This document shows positions 1-8,085 of a stretch of 46,211 nt of DNA, one piece after another. The stretch covers positions 1 through 46,211 of the forward strand of contig MVQL01000249.1 in assembly GCA_002067205.1 (NCBI GenBank), written 5' to 3'. The position numbers were made by a program, and so were the translations under genes. The DNA is from Pelotomaculum sp. PtaB.Bin104. Its GTDB lineage: Bacteria; Bacillota; Desulfotomaculia; Desulfotomaculales; Pelotomaculaceae. Every line of letters starts with the position of its first letter. The first letter of the stretch is position 1. A model generated the notes under the pieces. The model was not told the origin of the DNA. It worked only from the letters and a program-made list of their open reading frames with translations, and did not search any database.

Positions 1-4
1 AATC

Positions 5-493
5 ATGAAAAAATATGACCAGAGTGATCCCAACCGGCTTTGCCGGGACATGAAAATACTGCTGCTAAATGAAGCTATGGGTCACGGCCCCGCATCCTGC
101 AAGGGTTTTTTCCTTTACCAGTCCAGGCAGCCGGTGATCACGGTGAACAGTGATCTGCCCGAGCAGGTGCAGCGGGTTATCCTGGCGCATGAAATCGGGC
201 ATGCCGTACTGCACCGCAAAGCATCCGGCATCAAGGCGTTCCATGATTTTGCCCTGTTTGACAGCACCTCTCTTTATGAATATGAGGCGAATATTTTTGC
301 CGCCGAGTATCTTATGAATGACGACGTGGTACTTAATCTCCTAAACGAGGATATTTCGTTTTTCGGAGCAGCAAGCCTGCTGAATGTACCGGCCGAGCTG
401 CTGGACTTTAAATTCCGGGTCCTGAAGCGCAAGGGCTATAAGATTGACCCGCCGCTGATGGCAAATTCTAATTTTCTAAAGAACATTGACTGA
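5..493 (+). CDS. ImmA/IrrE-type metallo-endopeptidase
   Basis: This is a 162-residue zinc peptidase of the ImmA/IrrE family (DUF955). The zinc motif HEIGH is at residues 62-66, and a downstream YEANIFAAEYLM stretch (about 93-104) supplies the usual third acidic ligand. Family members often cleave an adjacent Xre-type repressor to switch on mobile elements or stress genes. The partner would lie upstream and is outside the window. The ATG is only four bases from the window edge, so the ribosome site cannot be seen and the true start could be further upstream. The gene stands at the border of a region full of decayed genes, which fits an accessory location. The family call is firm and the cellular role is inferred. 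Confidence 0.8.
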   Translation: MKKYDQSDPNRLCRDMKILLLNEAMGHGPASCKGFFLYQSRQPVITVNSDLPEQVQRVILAHEIGHAVLHRKASGIKAFHDFALFDSTSLYEYEANIFAAEYLMNDDVVLNLLNEDISFFGAASLLNVPAELLDFKFRVLKRKGYKIDPPLMANSNFLKNID

Positions 494-706
494 TTTGGTG
501 AGGGACATGAAAGATTTTTCTACATTATTTTTGGTGGGTAAACCGGATTTTTTAGTTCTTGGAAGCCTTGTGTATCAAGGTCTTGGAGTTATGCAATTGG
601 CTCTTTCACTGTCAACTCGAACGTGAAGGTTAAAAACAATTGTTCATAAAAAAGTTAATGCGATTCCAATAAAACAACGGCATTACATTATTTGATCAAT
701 TAAGTA

Positions 707-1270
707 TTACTTCGAAGTAGGTTCAATGTAAATTAATTTCCCCGTATTAGGAGAAAGGGAATTCCAATTGTAATCAACTAAATATTCTTTATTGACGGTT
801 ATTAAATTAAACTCAGTTTCTGTACACCTTATCTTACAATCTTTAACTTGTATGAAATATTTCTTACCTGTTTGAAATTTTTGAACAATTGTAAATACAC
901 CCACTGTATTGGACTCGTGAAATTGGTAATTTAATATATAGGTAATAAAAATCAAAGAAATAACTATTAATACTGTCTTAAACTTAGTTTTGTTCGAACT
1001 CTTTTTGTTTGTTTTCCTTCTAAAGCTTTGGAGAACAAAAAACATATAAATTAAAAACAAAAATGGTACAAGATAGATAGCTAAGTTAAATGGCAGATAC
1101 AACAATTCATGCAATCCATAGTTAAAATAATTTATTTTCTGATATTGACCGAGTTCAAATCCTAAAAATGCAATATATATAGTTGCTAATAGACAATACA
1201 AGGCAATTTTCTTTTTTTTCATTATATTTTCTAAATCTTTTTCTTCATCGTTTTGCAACTTTTTATTCAT
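707..1270 (-). CDS. Hypothetical membrane protein, three predicted transmembrane segments
   Basis: I do not recognise this 187-residue protein. It has a charged, lysine-rich N-terminus, then hydrophobic segments at roughly residues 22-40, 60-82 and 98-115. About 70 residues follow that should lie outside the membrane and contain two cysteines (KDCKIRC). A modest AGGATGG ribosome site precedes the ATG. The gene is clearly more AT-rich than the purine genes later in the window, which suggests recent acquisition. No neighbour indicates a function. Confidence 0.55.
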   Translation of the reverse strand: MNKKLQNDEEKDLENIMKKKKIALYCLLATIYIAFLGFELGQYQKINYFNYGLHELLYLPFNLAIYLVPFLFLIYMFFVLQSFRRKTNKKSSNKTKFKTVLIVISLIFITYILNYQFHESNTVGVFTIVQKFQTGKKYFIQVKDCKIRCTETEFNLITVNKEYLVDYNWNSLSPNTGKLIYIEPTSK

Positions 1271-1511
1271 TTTTAAACCATCCTTTCACTTACGCTCAGT
1301 CACAAAACATGATGAAAAATGTGCATGTGCGCTATCCATTAGTGTTCGGTTAAGCCCTAAACATACCATTATCAACCAGGGATGGTAGCTTACCCCTGGA
1401 AAATAGATAACGAAAACATGACGAAAATTGTTGATATTTTTCTTTAAAAGAAGGAATGAGCTCCATTCTTGTGGAATTCTTCTGCAAATAATGATTACAA
1501 GAGGTTCCACA
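1271..1511. other. Degenerate spacer next to a transposase remnant
   Basis: No convincing gene is seen between the small membrane protein and the transposase remnant. The run around 1339-1375 (TGTTCGGTTAAGCCC) looks like the end of an insertion sequence, but I could not find a matching inverted copy. It is probably leftover insertion-sequence DNA. Confidence 0.3.
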
Positions 1512-1787
1512 TTGGCTCCAATTGCCAGAAAAATCAATCCTTACGAGATCGAAAACGTTCTAAACGAAATGTTCTCCCCAGAGTAGCTGAGAGACACAGC
1601 GGCCAAAGTCGGTTACGTCCAGCGCAACCGGAAGCTCGACCAGGTAACCTTTTTTGGGGTTGTAGTGCTCGATTTTGGAGTTGGAATGCAGCTCACCCTC
1701 GCCTCACTTCGCCAGATTTATAAAGAATTCTGCTACGGTAACGGGAGCTGTCTGCAACCTTCTGCTTTTCGTTACCAGCGCTCATGA
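1512..1787 (+). pseudogene. N-terminal remnant of an IS4-like DDE transposase
   Basis: In one frame this reads LAPIARKINPYEIENVLNEM, FSPE, stop, LRDTAAKVGYVQRNRKLDQV, TFFGVVVLDFGVGMQLTLAS, LRQIYKEF. That is the typical N-terminus of an IS4-superfamily transposase, in which FSPEWLRE is normal. The tryptophan codon has become TAG at 1584-1586. The remnant stops at TGA 1785-1787, far short of the several hundred residues of an intact enzyme, so the catalytic domain is missing. It abuts the end of the broken acetyltransferase gene on the other strand. The family assignment is from memory of the conserved N-terminal pattern. Confidence 0.55.
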
Positions 1788-2409
1788 TCATGCTAGCTGC
1801 CCCGGCAGCTTCTTTTTTTCTTTTGGTGAAAAGTTCACGTCGAATTTTTCAACGTCCGCATCTTCAATCATGTAACCTTCCGGATCTTGAAAAGTGCCGG
1901 TTATCCCCGCAAGATACCCTGATTGCAATTCCTTCACCATAAAGAATGGAGCCTCTTCATCTCGTGGAGCAGCAGCGTAATAAATATGCATAGAATGACC
2001 GCTGACAAATCCAAATCTATGATAATAATCTGGATTTCCTGTAATCGCAATCGCTCCACAATCAAGCTCCAGCGCTTTTTCCATTGTAAAACGAATCAAC
2101 TTACTGCCGTACCCTTCGCCCTGGCATTCCGGTAACACACTGATCGGGCCAAAGGTCATAATCGAAATAATTCGTCCATCATCACACGTTATTTTGAATT
2201 TGCAGTACATAATATGAGCCACAATCCTGCCATCTTCCTCAATAATGTAATCTAATTCCTTAACGAAATCAGGACGATTCCTGAATTGATGAAGAACATA
2301 ATGCTCCGAACAGCCGGGACGGTATTTATTACAAAAAGCCTCTCTTGTGATTTTCTACTTCCTTCCAGTCCTTCTTCATTTCCAAACGGACTGTGCAATT
2401 ACTTTTCAT
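1788..2409 (-). pseudogene. GNAT-family N-acetyltransferase, frameshifted
   Basis: The downstream 144 residues (from 2222) carry a GNAT acetyl-CoA loop (VLPECQGEGYGSKLI) and the usual GNPDYYHRFGF segment, ending in KKLPGQLA. The same frame continues upstream without a stop as NKYRPGCSEHYVLHQFRNRP, DFVKELDYIIEEDGRIVAHI. The proper N-terminus (MKSNCTVRLEMKKDWKEVEN) is in another frame, starting at ATG 2409 behind an excellent GGGAGGG site. Losing one base near 2341-2356 explains the switch. Restored, the protein would be about 206 residues, normal for this family. Either the gene is dead or only a shortened product is made from an internal start. A sequencing error is the main alternative. Confidence 0.75.
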
Positions 2410-2490
2410 TAAATACCCTCCCTTAAAAGTTGAATTTCAGCAACCAGTGGATTATCTTTTAAGTTGTGAGGATTACAGTCGAGAAGCCAA

Positions 2491-2507
2491 CTGCGGAATT
2501 TCCGCAG
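2491..2507. repeat. Palindrome CTGCGGAATTTCCGCAG, copy 1
   Basis: This is an inverted repeat with seven-base arms (CTGCGGA/TCCGCAG) that extends to AACTGCGGA/TCCGCAGTT with the flanking bases. The same 17 bases recur at 5370-5386. It lies in the gap upstream of the broken acetyltransferase gene. It could be an operator or a small hairpin. Confidence 0.55.
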
Positions 2508-2579
2508 TTATGCTTTGACTTTTTAGCTGCGGGATGTTATAGAAAAGTCGAAGCTCGCTTACATCTTACATAGAATATC

Positions 2580-2618
2580 AAATGAGCAGGGTTGGAGCAT
2601 CCCGATCCCTGCTCATTT
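2580..2618. terminator. Hairpin with 12-bp perfect stem
   Basis: AAATGAGCAGGG (2580-2591) pairs exactly with CCCTGCTCATTT (2607-2618) across a 15-base loop. It lies 130 bases downstream of the TPR gene's stop, between that gene and the broken acetyltransferase gene, both on the minus strand. The T-run is weak on both strands, so termination is likely but not certain. Confidence 0.5.
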
Positions 2619-2748
2619 ATGATCATACTATTATTTTTATTACTCTTTCTGGTAAGTTACCTTCACTTCCTGCAAGAGCTGGCTCCAATCTACCTGACAG
2701 CAGAGTTTTACCGCAATAAATCTCAAAGCAGCATCGTTCTTCCGGGGG

Positions 2749-3909
2749 TTATCCCGAAACACCGAATTTTTTCAACGCCTCTCTGGCTTCACTGAAGCTT
2801 GGATTAACGTCGAGCGCTTTTTTATAATCAACGATGGCCTTATCATACTGGCCCAACCTCGCATAAACAAGGCCACGATAGTAATAAGCCTCAGCATATT
2901 TGGGATCCAGCTCGATGGCTTTGCAGAAGTCTGTTATTGCCTTTTCATACTGACCCAGACTGCCATAAGCAAGGCCACGATAGTAATAAGCCTCTGCATA
3001 TTCGGGATCCAGCTCGATGGCCTTGCTGTTGTCTGTAATGGCCTTTTCATACTGGCCCAGACTGCCATAAGCAAGGCCACTAAGTAAATAAGCCTCTGCA
3101 TATTTGGGATCCAGCTCGATGGCTCTGCTGAAGTCTGTTATGGCCTTTTCATACTGACCCAGCTTGCCATAAGCAAGGCCACGTTTTAAATAAGCCTCAG
3201 CAGATTCGGGATCCATCTCGATGGCTCTGCTGTAGTCTGTGATGGCTTTTTTATACTGACCCAGCTTGCCATAAGCAAGGCCACGTTTTAAATAAGCCTC
3301 AGCAGATTCGGGATCCAGCTCGATGGCTTTACTGTAGTCTGTGATGGCTTTTTCATACTGACCCAGATCAAGATATGCATCACCCCGGTTATTGTAGGCT
3401 TTTGGATCAGCAGGATTCAAGGCAATGGCCTTTGTCGCTTCGCTGATATTTTGTTCTCCTGATGAAACCTCTTCTTGTTTTGAGTTTATCTTTACTGTAC
3501 TTGTTGTCCCATCCCAGACAACATCTGCACCAAGAGCCTCTGCAACAAATCGCAGCGGCACCAGTGTCCGGTCATTGACAATAAGCGGTGGTTGGTCAAG
3601 TTTGATCTGTAAATTATTAACAAAAGCTTCTGTTAAACCAACTGTTAATTTAACCGTAGTGCCCTCTTTTACTGCCGTGATGGTTTGAGTTTCTGGCTCC
3701 CAGCTGACTGTTGTGTTTAACGCTTCAAAGATCTTTCTGAGTGGTACCAAAACCCTGTCGTTTTGCATAATCGGATTCTGGTCAAAGGTTAATATCTCAC
3801 CATCCAGCATCACTTTAATGTCAGCTTCCCCGGCAAGTGCCGCACAGGTAAAACTAAACAACGCTGCGACCAAAGCAATAACAACCAGAATAACCACATG
3901 GCGCTTCAT
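2749..3909 (-). CDS. Secreted TPR-repeat protein with copper-amine-oxidase-like N-terminal domain
   Basis: This 386-residue protein has a signal peptide (about 1-26, cleavage near ALA-GEAD). Residues 30-145 contain two copies of the 'DRVLVPLR' type motif of the copper amine oxidase N-terminal domain, a stalk-like module common in secreted Firmicute proteins that does not itself bind copper. Six tandem 34-residue TPR units follow (170-373), each close to EAYxxRGLAYGxLGQYEKAI. The units are almost identical at DNA level. A GGGGAGGTT site sits correctly before the ATG. TPRs mediate protein-protein contacts, so it is probably an extracytoplasmic scaffold at the wall. Its partner is unknown. Confidence 0.85.
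   Translation of the reverse strand: MKRHVVILVVIALVAALFSFTCAALAGEADIKVMLDGEILTFDQNPIMQNDRVLVPLRKIFEALNTTVSWEPETQTITAVKEGTTVKLTVGLTEAFVNNLQIKLDQPPLIVNDRTLVPLRFVAEALGADVVWDGTTSTVKINSKQEEVSSGEQNISEATKAIALNPADPKAYNNRGDAYLDLGQYEKAITDYSKAIELDPESAEAYLKRGLAYGKLGQYKKAITDYSRAIEMDPESAEAYLKRGLAYGKLGQYEKAITDFSRAIELDPKYAEAYLLSGLAYGSLGQYEKAITDNSKAIELDPEYAEAYYYRGLAYGSLGQYEKAITDFCKAIELDPKYAEAYYYRGLVYARLGQYDKAIVDYKKALDVNPSFSEAREALKKFGVSG
2791..3402 (-). repeat. Six tandem 102-bp repeats encoding TPR units
   Basis: Six 102-bp units lie head to tail inside the TPR gene. Long blocks are shared between units, for example CATACTGACCCAG and AAGCAAGGCCACG, and the middle units differ at only a few codons. Such similarity points to recent expansion or homogenisation by recombination, so unit number may vary between strains. 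Confidence 0.8.
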
Positions 3910-4144
3910 AACATAACCTCCCCATACTCCTTGTTACCCAAATTAACCGTTTTGTTTCTAATGGCGAGAGTGTATAAAATATTTTTTATATTAATAATAC
4001 AATATTTATGAATATTTTAACAATATTAAATGGTACTCATGGTGACAATATAGATACTTGTTGTATATTCAATAAGGGGAGGCCCGGCTATGGAGTATGA
4101 CTGCGAAGACAATTAAATTAACCTAAACTTCAAATTTCCACTAA

Positions 4145-5299
4145 TTAATTTATCTTTTTTACACACTGGTAAGCCGCTGCCAGGGCGCCGGGCACACCGC
4201 CGATCTGCATGGCCCAGCAGGAGCCGATGTAAAGGTTTTTCGCAGGTGTTTCTATATTCACGCCCATGGTCTTTTTATAAAATTTCTTCTTGGGGTTCCA
4301 GCTCCATGCGGAGGTCGCGCCGTCCGTATTATGGGTGAATCTTTCATGAGTCAGCGGAGTTGCGGCGTCTTTAAATTCGATACATTCCTTCAAGCCGGGA
4401 ATCAGCCCGGATGCGCTGTCGATCATTGCCTCCATTGCTTTTCCCTTTAGTTGCGCATAAACCTCCTTGTCCCCGCCGCCCCAGTTGTTCATCTAGTGGT
4501 AGGGTACAATGGTCTGAAGCATCAATGAGGATATGCCTGCCGGAGCGTGTTCGGGATTTACCATTGACGGCGAATAAAGTGAAACAGAGGTCCTGCTGAA
4601 AAACTCTTCGTCATCTGAATTGTAAATGTCGTAACCTGGTTTATAATCATAGGTGAGTACATGAGGAATTTTCATATATTGGCCAAGTTCCCGGTTGGAC
4701 ATATTAAACCCCAGATATACCGTGCAGACGCCCTCCGAAACGGCGGCGTTTTCGAGATTATCCCGGAGTTCCTGCGGAACAAGGCTCTGGTCGTCTAAAA
4801 GCTTCAAAAAGGTTTGCAAGTTTTGCTTGTTTTGGAGCGCTCTTGATATAGGGAAGCATTGATTTGACCATTTCAAGCCCGCTGAAAAGAAAAGGCATCG
4901 GTTCATCCACGTTCCCCATCAGGCTGACGGTTTCATCCAGCACTGAAAAAACCGTATCCAGCTTTTCTTTTTCAGATGGGAAACCGTCATAAATTCTCTT
5001 TTTATAATCATCGTAATTTTCAGGAATCACGTATCCTCTGAAACCAACCGCAGCCTTTGTCTTGAAAATTCGATCTGTTCAAACACACCAATGTCCTTCA
5101 TTGCCTTGAATACCGAAGCTGAGGCCTCAAAGGACAGAGTGCCGCTCTCAAAATAATAACCCTTTTTGTAAAACCCGGCGGTATAGCCGCCAGGCATGCT
5201 GTGGGCTTCAAATATGGTTACTTTATGCCCCTTCTTTGCCAGCAGGTTGCCGGCAATAAGCCCGCCGATTCCGGAACCGATTATTATTACATTTTTCAT
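4145..5299 (-). pseudogene. Phytoene-desaturase-like FAD oxidoreductase, broken
   Basis: The N-terminus has the FAD-binding Rossmann motif GSGIGGLIAGNLLAKKGHKV and the MPGGYTAGF stretch of the phytoene desaturase/FAD-dependent amine oxidase superfamily. The C-terminus has YIGSCWAMQIGGVPGALAAA, also typical. Three lesions are visible. One T is missing near 5032-5034 (VSED then frame change to VIPENYDD). The frame changes again near 4830-4860. TAG at 4493-4495 replaces what is probably tryptophan (VPYH-stop-MNNWGG). The pieces add up to about 385 codons against roughly 500 for the family, so an internal deletion near the second break is also likely. The native substrate cannot be told. Confidence 0.75.
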
Positions 5300-5363
5300 T
5301 AGTTAATCCCCTTTAATACTTATGACCTGCAAGATAATATGCATATATTAAGAAATCGATACT

Positions 5364-5483
5364 TCACTGCTGCGGAATTTCCGCAGTTCTTTCATTCCAT
5401 TTCCTTTCTCTGTACATAGAAAAGGTTACCGGCGAACAGCCCATAGCCTTTTCAAAAACACGAGGGACGTGAGAAATTGATAT
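5364..5483 (-). pseudogene. C-terminal scrap of an AraC-family regulator
   Basis: This reads SHVPRVFEKAMGCSPVTFSM then YRERKWNERTAEIPQQ and stops at 5364-5366. The 'H-xx-R-x-F-x-x-x-x-G-x-S-P' pattern is the second helix-turn-helix of AraC/XylS regulators. Only about 39 codons remain and no start is seen. It lies just upstream of the broken oxidoreductase and was probably its regulator or that of a lost neighbour. The palindrome at 5370-5386 overlaps its last codons. Confidence 0.6.
5370..5386. repeat. Palindrome CTGCGGAATTTCCGCAG, copy 2
   Basis: It is identical to the 17 bases at 2491-2507, about 2.9 kb away. It overlaps the end of the AraC scrap and lies upstream of the broken oxidoreductase. 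Confidence 0.55.
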
Positions 5484-5574
5484 GCTCCCCTATGCCTTCA
5501 TTTCATCATTATTTCAGCAACCGATGGAGTATCCTGAAGAAAAAGCACCTGACGATCAGATGCTTAGGTTATAC

Positions 5575-5907
5575 TTAATTATCTTCTGTTCGGCTCAGTT
5601 GTTCTTCAATATCACGTCCGCCGTACATAATGCGAATAACAACGACCGTCTTTTTTGCTTCCACAGGCAGATAAAATGCCAAATACTTGTCGATTGGCAG
5701 GACCCGCAAGCCTTTGCTGTACCATGGCTCTTTTTCGTAAAGACGAAATCGCAGGGGCATTTCATTTAGTCTAGCGACCGCGTCCAAGATCCGCCGTGAT
5801 TGATTCTTTGCTGTTTCCGGCCCAAGCAGGGAGAAGGAGATGTATTCAAATATGCTGCGTAAGTCACGCTCAGCTTGCTCAGTATAAACAACCGTCCATT
5901 CGCTCAT
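5575..5907 (-). CDS. RelE/ParE-family toxin
   Basis: This is a 110-residue type II toxin. The N-terminal VVYTEQAERDLRSIFEYIS and the C-terminal KTVVVIRIMYGGRD are the conserved ends of the RelE/ParE fold. RelE-type members cut mRNA on the ribosome and ParE-type members poison gyrase. 'WYSKGLRVLPIDKYLAFY' fits the ParE/RelE superfamily but does not settle the activity. Its start overlaps the antitoxin stop by four bases (5904-5907), so translation is coupled. It appears complete, unlike most neighbours. Confidence 0.85.
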   Translation of the reverse strand: MSEWTVVYTEQAERDLRSIFEYISFSLLGPETAKNQSRRILDAVARLNEMPLRFRLYEKEPWYSKGLRVLPIDKYLAFYLPVEAKKTVVVIRIMYGGRDIEEQLSRTEDN

Positions 5908-6209
5908 ATTTTATAGTCCTGGCGCATTCTATCAGCAACTTTTTCCGCAGAAACAACTCTACCCAATTTAAGATCAGCTAGTCCTTTCTCGATTTCAGCA
6001 TTGAATTGTTCCTCGGTAAGCGTACCCAAAGACAAAGGTTTGCTTTGCGGGAGCTTCACTTCAAAAGGAATACCCCGCTGAAGCACGACCTGCCGGAGAA
6101 AAAGTCCGATGGCATTTGACATCGGAATGCCAAGCTGCTCTAAAACAAACTCTGCCTGTTCTTTGACTTCCGGCTCAACACGAGCAAATATATTTGATGT
6201 TCTTGCCAT
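5904..6209 (-). CDS. RelB/DinJ-family antitoxin
   Basis: This is a 101-residue antitoxin. The N-terminal MARTSNIFARVEPEVKEQAE and LGIPMSNAIGLFLRQVVLQ form the ribbon-helix-helix DNA-binding fold of RelB/DinJ. The C-terminal part (about 55-101) would wrap the toxin. I chose ATG 6209 because GGAGGTG stands just before it. A longer frame from 6263 would run through the promoter and has no ribosome site. The protein should neutralise the overlapping toxin and repress the operon. Confidence 0.85.
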   Translation of the reverse strand: MARTSNIFARVEPEVKEQAEFVLEQLGIPMSNAIGLFLRQVVLQRGIPFEVKLPQSKPLSLGTLTEEQFNAEIEKGLADLKLGRVVSAEKVADRMRQDYKI

Positions 6210-6234
6210 AATGGACACCTCCTGTTTTGCAACT

Positions 6235-6270
6235 ATTATAACCGATTGTATTGCGAAGTGCAATTGGTTA
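6235..6270 (-). promoter_or_regulatory. Toxin-antitoxin promoter with overlapping operator palindrome
   Basis: Read on the minus strand, TTGCAC (6258-6263) and TATAAT (6235-6240) are 17 bases apart, close to the sigma-A consensus. A near-perfect inverted repeat, TAACCGATTG (6239-6248) with CAATTGGTTA (6261-6270), overlaps both boxes. This is where a RelB dimer would be expected to bind for autorepression. The operator role is inferred. Confidence 0.65.
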
Positions 6271-6338
6271 GCAAATGATTTTGTTCAACTGAATGCGATC
6301 TCCAAAGCTTAAATCTGCAGAAAGAGAGGTTCTCACGG

Positions 6339-6644
6339 TTACGATATAACTGGTCGCTCAAACTGGCTTTTCGTTACAAGGTAGGCGACACCGTATGCTT
6401 TCCCTGGTCTTGTGATATCAAGAAATGAGACACCCATACCGTTCCAGCCGCTGGACCTGTTCCCATAATACATGTTATAAGGAATCTCATAAATCATCTT
6501 TGCGAGCGGCGGTGTTGTATCAGCGCATCGATTATGAGGTCTTCCGTTATGGCGGAATTGACCGCCGTTGATGTAACACATAAATCTTTCATTAAGCATA
6601 TTTGACCCATAGCCCACATACCAAACTAACTCCGTTTTATTCAA
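6339..6644 (-). CDS. Truncated AIG2/gamma-glutamylcyclotransferase-like protein
   Basis: The segment ELVWYVGYGSNMLNERFMCY carries the YGSN motif of the gamma-glutamylcyclotransferase (AIG2-like) fold, followed by GGQFRHNG and GMGVSFLDI. I chose TTG 6644 because GGAGGGG stands before it; an earlier in-frame start at 6725 lacks a site. The protein ends after TKSQFERPVIS at about 101 residues, where relatives continue for roughly another hundred. It is therefore probably truncated and may be inactive. It is divergent to the S24 peptidase fragment. Confidence 0.5.
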   Translation of the reverse strand: MNKTELVWYVGYGSNMLNERFMCYINGGQFRHNGRPHNRCADTTPPLAKMIYEIPYNMYYGNRSSGWNGMGVSFLDITRPGKAYGVAYLVTKSQFERPVIS

Positions 6645-6772
6645 ACTATCCCCTCCAAGGCTGTGCATCTTGATGAACATAGTTCTGCGCTTTGATCTCA
6701 TGCATATAAACGTATACCCCAACATCAGTTACGGTGCTTCCGCCTGATTCCACGGATTCATGCGCAAGGTAA

Positions 6773-7210
6773 TTGCTCAAGGTTAAGGGCGACAGCATGC
6801 AGGGAGTGAATATCGGAGACGGGGACTATGTTCTGCTTAGAAAACAGAATTATGCAGACAACAGGAATATAGTGGCTGTCTCACTGGATGAAGATATTAC
6901 TCTAAAAAGATTTGTGAAGATGGGTGACACGGTTTTATTGATGGCAGAAAACGACAAATACGAGCCCATTCCGATAACAAGTGAACAGGCCCGTATTATT
7001 GGTATATGGTGTTATTCGCAGGCGTTCAGACGGGTAAATGCTGAGGCTTCTATTACTTCTGAATTTCTAAGAGGTCCTCTATTTTATTCGTCATATACTT
7101 ATAAGCGTCATAAACACCCTGGTTGTAAAATTCGGGAGCCAGTTTCTCTACAAAAAAATCTAAAATTAGACCGGCTGCCAAATCTCCCAAATCTTCATCT
7201 CTTTCATTGA
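6773..7210 (+). pseudogene. LexA/S24-type peptidase domain fragment
   Basis: Residues 1-90 read as the C-terminal autoprotease of LexA/CI-like repressors. The catalytic serine is in VKGDSM and the lysine in ITLKRF, with the usual NRNIVAVSLDED between them and ARIIGI at the end. The N-terminal DNA-binding half is missing, because TAA lies immediately before the first codon (TTG). From about 7053 the frame runs antisense through a real gene on the other strand, so the last 50 or so residues are not native. It is most likely the wreck of a phage or stress repressor. Confidence 0.6.
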
Positions 7211-7280
7211 GAAAATAGGCCTTAATCGCTAAAATCATATCGTCCCTTGTATTTTTGCTCAACTTGATTTTATCAGTCAT
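7053..7280 (-). CDS. DUF2164 family protein
   Basis: This is a 75-residue protein that matches DUF2164 along its whole length: IKLSKNTRDDMILAIKAYF, then the acidic ERDEDLGDLAAGLILDFF and FYNQGVYDAYKYM. The function is unknown. The ATG overlaps the stop of the upstream methyltransferase fragment by four bases (7277-7280), so the two were once translationally coupled. A GGGG-rich site lies inside that fragment. It looks intact. Confidence 0.75.
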   Translation of the reverse strand: MTDKIKLSKNTRDDMILAIKAYFLNERDEDLGDLAAGLILDFFVEKLAPEFYNQGVYDAYKYMTNKIEDLLEIQK

Positions 7281-7570
7281 ATTTTACCCCTTCTTAATAT
7301 CATTGCAATAAAGTTCATATATTTTCCGGCCCCTGCGCTCATGGATTTGCGGTCGCCGACAGCATATTCATTATCGCATGAAAGCCACTCGTTCCAGCAT
7401 TCGTCAAAGCCCTCCATCTCCGATACCGAAATGATTTCAACTCCATCTGTGGCATTAAGGATATCAGTCCAGTACTGGATATCATGCAGGGTTGCAAGAT
7501 CTTCCGCCGTCCATGAAAGCAGCATTTCGGGAGGCAAATTGTCATGGATGTCCTTTTTGAAACCAGGCAG
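7277..7570 (-). pseudogene. C-terminal fragment of a SAM-dependent methyltransferase
   Basis: The frame reads GFKKDIHDNLPPEMLLSWTA and then ATLHDIQYWTDIL, with DECWNEWLSCDNEYAVGD and GAGKYMNFIAMILR. This resembles the C-terminal end of a class I methyltransferase often found near metal- or arsenic-related regulators. The SAM-binding half is gone. At about 7566-7572 the sequence switches directly into the IS110 transposase, so an insertion followed by deletion removed the start. The methyltransferase assignment is from general resemblance. Confidence 0.5.
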
Positions 7571-8085
7571 CGAACAACCCTGTTGTGGATTGCAATCAAC
7601 TGCTCCTGGAGCCGTTCTCTTTCAGCCACCGCTTCCCGTAATTCCTGGTAGATGTCGTCCGGTATGTACACCTCACGGTAACGCCCGTCCTTTACTAACA
7701 TGGCGATGGTCTTCGGATCTTTGCGGTCATTCTTGGTAGGGCTATTGTCATCCAATTCCTTGGTTCGTTTAACATGGAAGGGGTTAACTATCGCTAATTC
7801 GTGTCCCTGGTGGTTGAGGTGGTCCCCCAGTGTAAACCAATAATGTCCCGTGGGCTCGAAGCCGGCGATGACTTTTTTCTAACATTGCTGCCTACATGCG
7901 TTGAGCATCCATCGGTCCAGAAGTTCGAATCCTTCTGCCGTGTTGCTAAATATCAGCAGCTTGGACATCTCAATCCCTCTGTAGTCAAAGGCTCTAGCAT
8001 AGTGGGTTTCTTTCCCTATGTCGATTCCGACTATCAGGGTTTCAATTTTTATTTGCGAAATCTTCTCATTTTGTGTACGCTTCAT
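7571..8085 (-). pseudogene. IS110-family transposase, truncated and with an internal stop
   Basis: From ATG 8085 (after GAGGAGG) the protein shows the DEDD RuvC-like N-terminal domain of IS110 recombinases: VGIDIGKETHYA (first D), GFEPTGHYWF (E), and NDRKDPKTIAMLVKDGRYRE (DD). A TAG at 7879-7881 interrupts the frame after NACRQQC, and reading resumes in the same frame with KKVIAGFEPTG. The reading ends near 7571 after IAIHNRVVR, where it runs into the methyltransferase fragment. The C-terminal transposase_20 domain with the catalytic serine is absent. It is inactive. Confidence 0.75.

Noticed and set aside
2791..3402. Regular repeats that might be a CRISPR array.
   Set aside because: The units are head-to-tail 102-bp coding repeats that translate into TPR motifs, without spacers.
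1584..7881. Three broken frames each interrupted by TAG (1584-1586, 4493-4495, 7879-7881), suggesting amber read-through such as pyrrolysine coding.
   Set aside because: TAG is the ordinary stop of mutS, purD and purH in this window, and at least one of these frames also carries frameshifts. Decay is the simpler explanation.
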